NCBI GenBank assembly: GCA_008729055.1
Contig: SDUX01000010.1
Location: 3,425,090-3,489,089 of the forward strand
Direction: 5' to 3'
From: Pyropia haitanensis
Lineage: Eukaryota > Rhodophyta > Bangiophyceae > Bangiales > Bangiaceae
Length of the DNA stretch: 64,000 nt
Shown: piece after piece, positions 1-10,810 of the stretch
Position numbering within the stretch: the stretch's first letter is position 1
Layout of the letters: every line of letters begins with the position of its first letter
Translations under genes and position numbers: made by a program
The notes under the pieces: generated by a model
What the model was told of the DNA's origin: nothing
The model's database searches: none
Seen by the model: only the letters and a program-made list of their open reading frames with translations

Positions 1-989
1 CCACCGGTCCCCCCTTCGTGGCGGGGTGGGCGCCCCCGCCGCACCCCCGACGGCGGAGCGGCAGCTACCAGCGGCTGGTATGTGGCACCCATTTTTGACG
101 AATGTGAGCGTACAATGAAGTGTATATCTCTGGCGAAGCTGGTGCTGTCGGAGACCTTGTCAATAAATGCAACTCAAGTGCAGCGGGGTCGCAGTATAGC
201 TTCAGAAGACTTGGGCTGTGGCTGGCCCAAGTCGCAGTGTGCATTTCGAGGGCTTGGCCCGCACTAGACCGAAAATGCTCAGGCAATACCGAGTTGAGGC
301 ACGCCGCTGCACGAGGAGGAGCAGCCTCCTGCACGCCCCCTCACGTCGGCGGCACGCGGCGCTCACGAAGGCTGACACGCCTCGCGTGCCGCACATGCAC
401 AACTTCGGGCCGGAGTCGTGCTGATTTCACGTCCCGCACGCTCGCCAGGGGTCCACGGGTTTGACACCACTGCGCCGCCGGCGGCGGCCGCCGGCGCGTG
501 TCGCACCGCCGTGGGGATATATATCTCCACGCCGCGCGATTCCGCCCGATATCGCGGCGGCGCGGGCGCGCCGCGGCGGCCGCGGCGCGGTACCGCTCGC
601 TCACCGCGGCTGGGCGCTCGGTCGGTTGGTCGAGCCGCCGGGCAGAGAAAACAGACGCCGACGGGGCCACACCATTGAAATCTGTGCGCCCTTGTGCTCC
701 GTGCTGTGCACATTTCATTCGGTTGGGGCGGGCCGAGACGGCTGGAACGGCGGGGGGGGAGAGAGGGGGGGGGGGGGAAACTCCGCTCGCCCCGCGCACC
801 TCGCCCGCCCCCCCCCGGCCACGCCGCGTCCCGCCGGCGGCCCGCCCATCCCGCCGCGTCCCGCCGCCGCGGCCGCACGCCGCCCGCGGCGCCCGCGGCG
901 GGCCGCGCCCCGCGCCCGCGTGTGCCGCCGCCGCCGCGTCGGCTGCCGCCCCCGCCCTCTCCTTCTCCGTCCCCGCCGCGGTCGGCGCC
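1..989. other. Gene-poor, GC-rich leader region
   Basis: No convincing coding region was found. The first 470 bases have mixed composition with short frames only. From about 470 onward CGG/GCC triplets dominate. A short AT-rich island at 514-528, with alternating T and A, sits in an otherwise very GC-rich stretch about 470 bases upstream of the next start codon. It could be a core promoter element for the plus-strand gene, but nothing else supports that. Confidence 0.4.
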
Positions 990-1187
990 ATGGCGGGGGG
1001 ACCGCCACGCCCGCCGCCCCCCCCCCCGCCCCTCCTCTTCCACCCCCCCGCCGGCCTGCCGCGACGCCCCGCCGCGGCGCCCGCCGCGGCGGCGGCGGCG
1101 GCAGCGTCTCGGACGACGCCCCGCCGCTGCCGTCGCTGCCGGCGGCGGCGGCAGCAGCAGCAGCCGTGGCTGGCGGCGGCGCTCGCC

Positions 1188-1225
<38 letters not shown>

Positions 1226-1916
1226 GGCGGCACCCCCCCCCCCCGCGCGGCGGCCTTCCCGCCGCTGCCGCCCCCCTTTTCCGGCCGCCCCCCGCCGGGC
1301 ACCCCCGCCAGCGGCGCGCCGCCGGCGGTGGCGGCGGCGGTGGCGCTGGTGGCGCTCGCCGCCGCGGCGGTGGTGGTGGCCGCCCGGCGCGGCCGCGGCG
1401 GCGCGGCCGGCGCGGCCGGCGGTGGTGGCGGCGGAGGGGGGGGGGGGGGGGGGGGGGGGACGCGCACGCCCCCGCCGCGGCGGCTGGGACGCCGCCGCCG
1501 TCGGCGGCGGCGGCGGCCACGGCGGCGGACGCGGCCGCCGGCCGGCCGGCCGGCGGGACCGCCGTCGCCGTCGCCGCTGCGACGGGCGCGGCCGGTGGGG
1601 GCGGCGGTGGCGGCGGTGGCGGCGGTGGTGGTGGGGGCGGCGGCGGCGGCGGCGTTGGCAGCTGGTCTGGCCTGTATGGCGGCAGCCGCGCCGCGTGGGA
1701 CGACGAGGACGATGGCGACGCGGGCGGTGCGGGTGGTGACGCCGCCGGCGGGGACGCCGACGACGTGATTGTCGCGTCGGACGGCACGCGCTACGTGCCG
1801 CGGCCGGTGGAGCGGGTGGGGGAGGTGCTGCCGCCGCCGCCGCAGCCGCCGGCCACCGCCGCCGGCGTGCCGCCGCCGCCGCCCTCCTCGTCCTACTCGA
1901 TGGCCTTTCGGCGGCG

Positions 1917-1960
<44 letters not shown>

Positions 1961-2166
1961 CACCGCCGCGGCCGGCCCGCCCGGCCGACGCGGCACCACC
2001 CTCTCCTGGGGCGGCGGGGCCGCCGCCGCGGGAGCGGGTGGAGCTGGTCGGCTCGGCCGCCGTGTCGGTCGGCGACGGCAGCGAGCCCGTCGAGGTGTAC
2101 ACGTACCGTCCGACGCCGACGGCAGGGGGGGAGGCGGGCGGCCCGCCGGGCGGCGCCGGCCGGCCG

Positions 2167-2197
<31 letters not shown>

Positions 2198-2842
2198 AGG
2201 ACGGACGGGAGCCGGCCGGGCCAGGCGGGGACGGGGGCGCGCGCCGTGGCGACGCGCCGCCCCCCCCCCCCGCCGCCCCCCACCGGCGGCCCGCCGCGCG
2301 GCGTGCCCCCCCCGCCGCGTCGCCGTCTGCGCTCACCGTCGGCGGCGCCGTCCGCGGCGTCGTGCGGTGGGCGGGCCGGCTGCTGACGCGGGTGGTGCTG
2401 CCCGCCGCGCACGTTGCGGCGGTCGCGTGGGCGGACGTCAAGGCGACGACGCTCGGCGGTGACGACGCGGATGATGAGGACGACCTCCTCCCGCGTGGCG
2501 GCGGCTGGGACGGCGTCGGCCCGCCGGCCGGCGCGGGGGAGGATGCCGACGGGCGGGGGGGGGGGGGGGGGGGGGGGCGGGTGCCCCCGAGGGCTGGGAC
2601 CGCGTCCTCCCCGCCCGGGGGGGGGGGCGCGGCGTCGACTGGGGCGCGTGGGAGAATGTCAGCGTCGCGCGGCCGGGGGTGGGCCGCGGCGGCTGGGGGC
2701 GGCCCGACGGGGAGCGGGGGGGGGGGGTGGGGGGGCGGGTGGACGAGGTGGTTGGCGGCGTCGAGGGGGTGGTGGGGGGGTGTGGGGGGAGGTCACCCGC
2801 CGGGTGGGCGAGGTGATGGACGAGATGGAGAAGCGGCGGTGA
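990..2842 (+). CDS. Unrecognised Pro/Ala/Gly-rich protein with a likely membrane segment (frame broken at homopolymers)
   Basis: Three frames must be joined to read this as one gene. The start Met at 990 begins a Pro-rich leader. A neighbouring frame then gives an Ala/Val-rich hydrophobic stretch near 1326-1387 followed by basic residues, which resembles a membrane anchor. After a run of more than 20 G at about 1436-1459, frame 1 gives ordinary-looking protein (1660-2540) with acidic patches, a polyproline run from (CCG)n at 1918-1960, and the motif VEVYTYRP. After a second G run (2561-2578) the frame changes again and closes with a charged amphipathic helix ending in DEMEKRR at 2842. The domain family is not recognised. 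Either the G runs have wrong lengths in the assembly or small introns are hidden. Codon use with C or G in third position supports coding. The exact structure is uncertain. Confidence 0.4.
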
Positions 2843-3086
2843 GGGGTGCCGCCACACCGCTGCTGTCCGTGGCGGTGTGCGGGTGGGTGTGCGCGAGACC
2901 GGGCGGGGCGCGCGGGGACGCTACCAATGACCAAGCGGGGAGGAGGGTGCCACGGGGACGCGCGTTGCTTTGCTTTTTTTTTTTGTTTGCCCTCCCTCAC
3001 AGCTCTACGGACGGACCGACCGGGTGACAGGGGGGCCGCGCGCGCCGTCCCCACCGCCTACCCCGCCCGCGGTCTGCGCGCGCGGC

Positions 3087-4618
3087 TCAGGCGAGCGGGT
3101 TGCGGAACTTGGCGCCCGCGTAGATGCCCGCCCCAGCCAAGCTCTCCTCGATCCGCAGCAGCTGGTTGTACTTGGACAGCCGCTCGCTGCGGCAGGGCGC
3201 GCCCGTCTTGATCTGCCCCGTGCCGAGGCCGACGACCAGGTCCGCGATGAACGCGTCGCCCGTCTCGCCCGACCGGTGGCTGACCATGGTGCCCCAGCCC
3301 GCGTCGGTGGCGAGCCGCCACGCGTCGATCGACTCGGAGACCGAGCCAATCTGGTTGACCTTTAGCAGCAGCGCGTTGGCCGACCCCGTCTCCACCGCCG
3401 TCGCGATGCGCTTGACGTTGGTGACGGTCAGGTCGTCGCCCACAATCTGCACGTCCGCGCCGAGGGCGGCCGTCAGGTCGGCAAACGCGCCAAAGTCGTC
3501 CTCGTCAAACGGGTCCTCGATGGTGACCATCGGGTAGTCGGCCACAAACGACTTGTAGACGGCGGCCAGCTCGGCGGACGACAGCTTGGACGTGCTGTCC
3601 TTGTTCTTAAAGTCGAGGTCGTACGTGGCGTCGGCCTTTTTGTAAAACTCCGACGCCGCCACGTCCATGCCGAGGGTGACCTTGCCCGCGTACCCCGCCG
3701 CGTCAATGGCGGCCATGAGCAGGTCCAGGCCCTCCCCATTGTCCCGAATGTTGGGCGCAAAGCCGCCCTCGTCGCCCACGCTCGTCGCGTCCAGGCCGTA
3801 GCGGCCCTTGATGACCCCCTTGAGCGCCGCGTACACCTCCGCGCCGCAGCGCATGGCGTCGGAAAACGTGTCGACGCCCGTCGGCAGGATCATAAATTCT
3901 TGCATGGCGAGCGCGTTGCCCGCGTGGCTGCCCCCATTGATGACGTTCATGACGGGCACGGGGAGGATGACGGGCGCGTCCGCGCCGCGGCCGGCCAGCA
4001 CCGCAATGTGCTGCCAGAGGGGCATGCCCAGCGCCGCCGCGCCGGCCATGCACGCCGCCATCGACACGCCCAGGATGGCGTTGGCGCCGAGCTTGCCCTT
4101 GTTCTCCGTCCCGTCCAGCGCGAGCATCGCCCCGTCCACCGCCCGCTGGTCCGTCACGTCCACCCCCGCCAGGGCGGGCGCAATCACGTCATTGACGTTG
4201 GCAACAGCTTTGAGGACGCCCTTGCCACCAAACCGCGCCGCGTCGCCGTCGCGCAGCTCGAGCGCCTCGTACGCGCCCGTGGACGCGCCCGACGGCACCG
4301 CCGCGCGGTGGCAGACGCCGTCCTCGGTAAAGAGGTCCACCTCCACCGTCGGGTTGCCCCGCGAGTCGAGAATCTCCCGCGCGGCGATGCGGCCGATCCG
4401 CGACGCGGGCCCGGCCGCCGCCGCCGCGGCCATCCGCACCGGCGGCGGCGGGGCGGCGGCGGCCGCTGGCGGCAGCGGGGGGGGAACCCCCAGAGGGACC
4501 GCCGGCCGACGGCGGCGGCGGCAGCGGCGGCAGCGGCGGTGCGGCCGCCACACGCGGCGGCGGCAGCGGCGGGCGCCGCGGGCCGCACCCACGGGGAGCA
4601 GGTGGACGCAAACGCCAT
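3087..4618 (-). CDS. ENO: Enolase (2-phosphoglycerate hydratase)
   Basis: Enolase interconverts 2-phosphoglycerate and phosphoenolpyruvate in glycolysis. From the internal Met at 4433 there is an unbroken frame of 448 residues, close to the family length of about 430-440. Visible landmarks are the N-terminal [22 protein letters not shown] with the catalytic Glu; [18 protein letters not shown] and VGDDLTVTN with the three metal-binding acids; [10 protein letters not shown] with the catalytic Lys; and SHRSGETGD with the active-site His and Ser. Upstream, another Met at 4618 starts an Ala/Ser/Arg-rich leader ([16 protein letters not shown]) that looks like a plastid transit peptide. That leader is out of frame with the enolase body across a G run at about 4478-4485. 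If the run is one base miscounted, the product is plastid-targeted. If not, translation from 4433 gives a cytosolic enzyme. No intron is needed. Confidence 0.95.
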
Positions 4619-4861
4619 GGCGGGGGGATGCGGTGGGATGGTGAGGAAGGAAGGGAGGCGGCGCACAGAGTTGACAGCGTGACAGGGGTGGGGTGGAGTA
4701 GCGGACGAGGGTGGGTGCAGTGGCGGGCGGGGTCGGTGGCAATGGAGCATGGGGGCGGGGGAGGACGTCAACGCCGCAACTGGCGTGGCGGGGCAGGAAC
4801 GCGGGGGTGCGGGTCGTCCTCCCGCCGCAGACCGGATCACCGACGGGTGGGCCCCTACCGC

Positions 4862-4988
4862 ATTGGATCCGTTTTGAGTGCGGCCCGCGCAACCACCAGG
4901 AACCAAGCAGATCCGCGGCGGACCGCCGAAATCCGCGACGGCCAATTGGCCACCGCGAGCGAGGCACACCACCCGCGCTCGTGATTGG
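4862..4988 (-). promoter_or_regulatory. Cluster of CCAAT boxes upstream of enolase
   Basis: Three ATTGG (CCAAT on the minus strand) pentamers occur at 4862-4866, 4945-4949 and 4984-4988, about 250-370 bases upstream of the enolase leader Met. The middle one lies within the palindrome GGCCAATTGGCC. CCAAT boxes bind NF-Y in eukaryotic promoters. Their role here is inferred from position only. Confidence 0.25.
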
Positions 4989-5104
4989 CTACCGTGATTG
5001 TGCCCCTCTGCACACGGTTGCATCGAAGATGGACGCATGACGTGGCGACCACCGGCGCACCGAGGGCAAAGCCGTGTACCCCATTAGCTAGCTAGAGTGG
5101 GTGC

Positions 5105-5190
5105 AATCAACAGTGGATGTTGACGGTACGAGAAGGTGCAGGAAGTCGCCATCTGGACCAATGAATCCACACCTGCACGTCTGAGCAACA
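5105..5190 (+). repeat. Dispersed repeat, copy A
   Basis: This stretch of about 85 bases matches 34055-34142 in the same orientation at roughly 80 percent identity by eye. Shared words include TGGATGTTGACGGTA, GAAGGTGCA, AAGTCGCC and CTGGAC. Both copies lie in stretches of balanced composition without recognised genes. A shared relic of a transposable element is likely. No terminal repeats or target-site duplications were identified. Confidence 0.6.
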
Positions 5191-6901
5191 TCCGCTATTG
5201 AGCGGAAGCACAGCAGAATCGGACGACTTGACCTGTTCAGATCTGCTCGACTCTTGTACGTGTGTCTGCAATGTGGCCGTCAGCGCCCCAGAACGCAGTT
5301 TCACGTGTTCCTGTGGCGGACGCTCAGTGCAGGCGGGCTCTCTCCTGAAGGGGAAGCTGCGGTGAGTCCCCGTTTCTGGTATAGAGCATGAGAACCACCT
5401 CGTCGAGGTGTGTGCGAAGGTTTTTTCTTTGTCGGTGAAGCCCCTGTCAGATACGACTTCTTTGCGTTCTTGGACCCTGCACCAGAGCACGTTCCCGTGC
5501 ATGGCTTGCACCCTCACGGTGCTCGATGCGTTCTTCAAATGTTTCGTAAACCCGAGAAGTCTGTTCGAATGCGTGCCGCCGTGCACCATAATTCGTGCAC
5601 TCGTGCAGTACCATGCAGGACATCTGCATACAGACTGTTGCCTCTGCTCGTGTTCTGTACGAAGGAACTCTCTTCTTCAAGCAGGAAGTGAACTCAGCAT
5701 GCAGTGCGTGCTCAGAGGCACGCGTACGTACGCTTCATCAGCCGAGCCGCTCACTTCCCCGTGTGTTGCAGAATTTCTATGCTCGCTCAGTGCACGGAAC
5801 GTGTGCTATCGGTGCAGGACTCTTGCAAGAGTGCTCGTGCACCGGGTGCATTTCTCGTGACAATCTGCAACGGCAAGCTACCCGCGTAGCATCATACTTC
5901 CAAGGGGAAAAAGGTCGCGCGCGGTGCATGGTTTCCGGGCCCCGTGTCCGCCAAACAGGGTCGTGCAACACGTCCTGGCAGGCCCAGAACACAAACTTGG
6001 GCTCGAGTAAGGTACATGGTCTAGCTAGGCCCCGCTGCGCGGTCCAGCTGGTCCGTAGGACAGTGCACGGTCGCCCCCCGTGGCGCCGTCATAGACACGC
6101 GGCCGTGCCCAACGCGGAGGCACCCACGCCTGGACAGGGTTGTGCGAGGCGGGGGTCTGATAGAAAGGAATCCACCACCCACTCACACACCTTGAGAGGG
6201 CGGCCGTGAGCGCCGATGGTCTCAAGCCAACTTCTTCCGTTCTTCTTTTGTGACATCACGGCTACGGACGCGGGCGCTGTAGCCCGACCACCCAGCGACG
6301 TCATGGCCGCCACCGCCGCCGCCGCCATGTTCCACGTCTTACAGATGGGACCGCCGCTGCCCAACGGGGCTCGCACGGCGCGTTTGACTCAGCCGCTGCC
6401 GCGGCGGGGATTGTGGCCAGTTTGCCGCAGCGGCGCCGGCACGGCACGGCCGTGGGAAGGCACTCCCGTGGATCCTAGCGGCCGCACGGATCCAGGGCGG
6501 CGTACAGAGGGGGGATTACTGGGCGGTCGCTGCGCGGGTAACCTGCGCCGCGAGCGAGGAGGCGGGGCGCGGCCGCGGCGGCTGCAACGTTTGCAGTGTC
6601 ATCCCCGCCAGATGCCTTTCCGTCTCCCTCTGCCTGTCCTTTGTCCCCCGCCGTCGCGGGCTGCCCACGCTTGCCCCCCCTCCGCCGGCTCACCTGCCGC
6701 CACCGCCGCAGCGGGCAGAGCCTTCCTTCCCCGCCGCTACCGCCGCCACCGCCGCCACCGCCGCCGACGATGTCGCAGTAGCACGCCTGCCAATGCCTGC
6801 CACCCCCTCGCCCCCGCGCGTGCACTCGCGTGCGAGAGAGAGAAGTGGGAGGAAGCGACAAAGCCAACGGTTGCCCTCCCTCCGGCCCCCCGCGGCACCC
6901 A

Positions 6902-9331
6902 TCAGTCAACATTGCCCCCCCACGGCGGGGGCGCTTCCGACTCCAAGCCGCCGCCGCCGCCTTCGGCGGCATTGCGCCGCCGCCCGCGGGCGCGCAGTCC
7001 GAAACAGCAGCACCTGTCTCGCCTCCCGGCGGGGTGCGCGGCGCCGCCGTCGTCGGCGTCATAGTCCCCCGGCTTGGCACTAGCACCGGGCTCGGCCGCG
7101 GCGTCGGCCACGTCATCGAGCGGGCGGGACCGCTCCAGGCGGCGCGCAACGGCGAGCACCGCCCAGATCGTGCCCGCAACGTAGACGGCCACGAAGCAAC
7201 CGGCGATAGCGGCGAGCGTCCGCGGGCGGTAGCCGTTGCGCGCGACAATGATGAGCGTCTCGGAGAGGAGGAGCGCGGAGCCGCGGAGGCCCGGCGACGT
7301 GCACCCGTTGGGCCCCGCCCGCCCAACGCAGTCCCCCGCCGTGGTGGTTAGGTACACGAGGATGCTGCTGCGGACGGAGGCGGCGCGCCACCGCTCGCCG
7401 CGCAGCTCGGCCAGCGCTAGGAGGAGGATGCCTGACAGGGCCACCATGCCCGTGACGAGCACGACGCCGAGGGAGAGGAGCTCCCGCCGCCGCCACCGCG
7501 CCGTCGACAGGTACATGACGACGGCGGCGGCGGCTTCGGGGAGGACCAGCACCAGCGCGATGGCCACGTCCGCCAGCGACGCCGGGTCGGGCGGCGGCGG
7601 CACCGCAAAGACGCCCTGGTCGTACCCAATGCTCAGGCGCTGCAGGTCGACCACCCGCGACGACTTTTCCGTCGCCCGCAGCGCCCCGTACTCGTCCACC
7701 GGCGACGACTCGAGCAGCGGGAAGGCGCAGCGCGACAGGTTGGCGGCGAGCGCCCGCTCCGCCGCGGCCGCCGCGTTGATCTCGCGGCTGGCCGTGCCGG
7801 CGAGCCACGACGGCAGCGGCTGCGTCGCGGCCATGGCGAGGCCCACCGGGCAGCGGCGGAGGGGCGCCGGCGATGGCGGCGCGCCGGCGGCGGCGGCGGC
7901 CGCGCCGCGCAGCCCGCGGGGGCGGACCGACCAAAAGACACCCGCGTAGGACGGCGACGGCGCGTTGCTAGACGTGTCCACCTCCTCCCCATTGAGGATC
8001 CTTGTCTGGACGGCGCGCGTGCGCTGGAAGAGGCCGTCGCACAGGCCGCTGTCAAACGTAAACGCGCGGCCACCGCCAGCACAAAAGACGTACGCGAGCA
8101 TCTGCGGCCACGACGACGTGAGCGTTGGCGCCGCGGTGGCGCCCACCGCGGCCGCGTCGTCGCGGTCGCCGAGGCGGCCGCCCAGGTTCCACACCCCCGC
8201 CTCCATCGCCGCGTCCACCCCGTCGGGCAGCACGTGGCGGTGCAGGTTCTCCACCACCACGTTGGCGGTCAGCGCCCAGCGGGGGTCCTCAAGCCACCTG
8301 CTGTCCGCCAACACCGCCCGGCCGAGCGACAGCAGCGGCGCCTGCAGCATCGACACGTAGCGCGTCTCCCCGTCGGCGCCCGTGTAGGTCACGACCGACA
8401 CGGTGCCCGCGTCGGCGGGCTCGGCGCCGCCGGCCGCGGCCGGCGGCGCCGCCTTGGCCGCCGCCCGCGCGCGCGCCTTGAAGCTCGGCAGGTCCGCCCG
8501 CGCGTTGGCGGCGAGCGGATTGAACCGGTTGGCGCAGTTGAAGTTGGCGCACGCGCCGTCGCCGGTCGTGTCGACGGCGGTCAGGTCGTTGCACTGCTGG
8601 TGGCGGCACACGCCCCGGCTCGTGCGCGTGACGCTGAGCACTTCCAACGCCGCCGACGACCGCTCCACCTCCCCCGCGTCGGTGTTGCGCTGCAGCGTCA
8701 ACAGCGCGACAATGTCCGCCTCAAACGCCAGCCGCGGGCGGCCGCGGCCGCCGTCGTCGCGGCCGCCGCGGCCGCCACCGCCGCCGCGCGCGACGCGGCC
8801 GCCGGCGGCGGTGGCGGTGGCCAGCGCCAGCGGGTGGTACCGCGTGTACGCGTTGGTCGGGTCCGCGCCCGGCACAAAGTCGCGCGCCATCCGCAGCACC
8901 TGCCGGCCACGGAACGACTCGGCCGCCGTGGGGGAACCGTCGTCCGCCAGGCGCGTCAGCCGGCTCAGCGGCGCCGCACACACGCCCGCCGCGGCGGCGT
9001 GCCACACGCCGTCGAGGGTGTAGCCGGACCGGCCGTCGGGCGCCGGGCCGCCCGCGTGGAGGCCGTCGCGGACGCAGCCGAGGGCGGCCACCTGGGGGAG
9101 CCGCCCGTACTGGGGGAAGAGGCCCGGGGGAAAGGGCAGCCAGCCCGTGTCGGCGGCGTCGTCCGCCGCGGTGGCTGCTGCTGCCGCCGACGACGCCGCC
9201 GCCGCCGCCGCCGCCACCACGACGGCAACGAGCACGGCAATGGTGACGATGGTGGGACGGGGCGGCGGACCCCCGCGGGGGGGCTCCCGCCACGTGCTCA
9301 TGGGGAGGCCACCGCACGGGAGGGTATCCAT
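6902..9331 (-). CDS. Unrecognised multi-pass membrane protein with a large Cys-containing ectodomain
   Basis: This is a single uninterrupted frame of 809 residues starting with ATG (Met at 9331; Met-11 is an alternative). Residues about 27-48 form one hydrophobic signal-anchor (IVTIAVLVAVVVAAA). A large, mainly polar region follows to about residue 580, with paired cysteines near residues 240-265 (CRHQQCNDL, CANFNCANRF). Three to four hydrophobic helices follow, near residues 585-605, 615-640, 680-695 and 705-730. The tail is acidic and then basic, with a CCCFG cluster that could be palmitoylated. A membrane protein with a large lumenal or extracellular domain is the likely topology. I recognise no family. 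Third positions are strongly C or G, as in neighbouring genes. The long open frame with typical amino acid variety makes it a real gene. Confidence 0.75.
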   Translation of the reverse strand: MDTLPCGGLPMSTWREPPRGGPPPRPTIVTIAVLVAVVVAAAAAAASSAAAAATAADDAADTGWLPFPPGLFPQYGRLPQVAALGCVRDGLHAGGPAPDGRSGYTLDGVWHAAAAGVCAAPLSRLTRLADDGSPTAAESFRGRQVLRMARDFVPGADPTNAYTRYHPLALATATAAGGRVARGGGGGRGGRDDGGRGRPRLAFEADIVALLTLQRNTDAGEVERSSAALEVLSVTRTSRGVCRHQQCNDLTAVDTTGDGACANFNCANRFNPLAANARADLPSFKARARAAAKAAPPAAAGGAEPADAGTVSVVTYTGADGETRYVSMLQAPLLSLGRAVLADSRWLEDPRWALTANVVVENLHRHVLPDGVDAAMEAGVWNLGGRLGDRDDAAAVGATAAPTLTSSWPQMLAYVFCAGGGRAFTFDSGLCDGLFQRTRAVQTRILNGEEVDTSSNAPSPSYAGVFWSVRPRGLRGAAAAAAGAPPSPAPLRRCPVGLAMAATQPLPSWLAGTASREINAAAAAERALAANLSRCAFPLLESSPVDEYGALRATEKSSRVVDLQRLSIGYDQGVFAVPPPPDPASLADVAIALVLVLPEAAAAVVMYLSTARWRRRELLSLGVVLVTGMVALSGILLLALAELRGERWRAASVRSSILVYLTTTAGDCVGRAGPNGCTSPGLRGSALLLSETLIIVARNGYRPRTLAAIAGCFVAVYVAGTIWAVLAVARRLERSRPLDDVADAAAEPGASAKPGDYDADDGGAAHPAGRRDRCCCFGLRARGRRRNAAEGGGGGLESEAPPPWGGNVD

Positions 9332-10810
9332 GAACAGCAGGGGGGGGGGAGGCGGGAGGGGCGCCCCGCCACAGCACCTTGGCCGCTAACGCTGTGGCAC
9401 GGACAAAGCCGGCGCCTGCCCCCGCTGGCAGGACCCTGCCTCGGGCGGCGGTGCCGCCACCGCAGCCGCACCGGCGGCGGCAGTGGCGGCAGCCGCGGCA
9501 GCAGCCGCAGCGGCGGCCGCGGCGGCGGCGGCGGCGGCGGCGGCAGCGGCAGCACCGGCGGCGGCGGCAGCGGCAGACGCACCCGCACCAGCGGAACGGG
9601 GCGGCGGTGACCAGGGCGCGGCCGCCATCCACGCCGCCCCGCCCGGCCGCCGCGCCCAGGCGCCGCGTCGCGCCGGGCGGCGCCGGCGGCGGGCGTGCCG
9701 TCGCCGCCGCCGCCGCCGCCGCCGCCCCCGCCGCCGCCGCCCGCCGTCGTTGACGCCCGCGGCGCGGCGCCGCCGCCGCCGCGGCGCGCCGCGCGCGCGC
9801 GCGGGGTGGCGGCGCGCCGCGGCCGCCGCGGCCGCCGCCGCGCGCGCGGCGGGGCGGGCGGACCCCACGGGCGGCGCCGCCCCGTGGCTGGGGCGGTCCA
9901 GAGGGGGGGCGGGCCGCCGCCGCCACGCGGCGCGGCGGGCCGCGGCCGGGCCGGCGGCGGCGGCGTGGCCGCCGGCCGCGGCGACGGTCCCTCCCCTCTA
10001 GTGACGGGAGAGACAACGTCCCGGCGTCCCCCCCCACACGCCCCTCCGCCCGCCAATGGCACCTGCAAGAGGGGAGGTGACGAGGTGACGGGGCGGCCGC
10101 GGCTGACGGCGGGCGGGGCGCGGGGCGAGGGGGGGGGGCGGCGGCCGGGCGTCCCCCAACTGCCCGTACGCCGAAACGGGGCGGCCGGTGGGCGCAGGGG
10201 GACCCCCGTGGGCGGGTGCGGCCGGCGAGAGCGGTGCACTGGTAGCCGCGAGCGGCGACGCGAGCCGGCACCGCCGCGGCCGACGCGAGACGCTCGCCGC
10301 GACACCCTGCGCGGGGGGGGGCGGGTCCTCTCCCCACACGGGGTAACGTGATCACCGTCAGCCGAGCACCGGTCCACGCTGCGGGGCAACGGGCGACTTT
10401 TTTCTGGGAATTCATTCCACGTAACGGCCCTGTGCCTCCCCAGAGGGATATTTTTTCGCCGCTTTCCGTTGGATTCGCCCAGCCTGCTGCGCGTGGCACG
10501 GGGCGGCCGCCGCGCGGCCGCCGCGCACGCACCCCGCCGTGCGTGCCAGACGCGACCGCCGCGGCGGCGCGGCCCGCGGCGCCGGCGGCGCTGACCACCA
10601 CCACCACCGCCACGGCGGCTGTGGACCGCCGCCGCCACGTCCCGCCGGCGTCGCCGCCGGCGGGTGCCGCGGGGGGGTTGGTGCCGTTCCCGGTGCGGTT
10701 GCGCCGCCCCGCGCCGGGCAGCGCCATCGTTCGTTGGCGGCGGCGGTCGCCGCCTTGCGCCTATCCCCCCTCCGCTCCCCCCCCCCCCCGGCCCCGCTCC
10801 ATCGTGGGCA
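9332..10810. other. CGG-rich spacer between divergent genes
   Basis: This separates a minus-strand gene from a plus-strand gene, so it should hold both promoters. About 9480-9990 is nearly pure GCG/GCC/CGG triplets that translate as polyalanine, polyarginine or polyglycine in every frame, so none is credible as protein. A short AT-richer island with homopolymer T and A runs at 10397-10470, including ATATTTTTT near 10450, is the only region resembling a core promoter. It lies about 350 bases upstream of the esterase start. Confidence 0.4.

Larger units (their letters stand above)
4619..6901. other. Gene-poor region with a compositionally balanced island
   Basis: Beyond the enolase promoter area no gene was recognised. 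About 5040-6030 is much less GC-rich than its surroundings and has only short frames with no family resemblance. It includes a repeat copy at 5105-5190, annotated separately. At 6304-6420 a short plus frame starting MAATAAAAMFHVLQ could be an exon but cannot be supported. From 6500 onward CGG-type sequence resumes up to the 3' end of the next minus-strand gene. The island looks like decayed mobile DNA, which is inference from composition and from the repeat. Confidence 0.4.

Noticed and set aside
10348..10810. Upstream extension of the GDSL esterase in the same frame
   Set aside because: The frame begins at GTG, has no ATG and crosses AT-rich promoter-like sequence. The translation is not protein-like.
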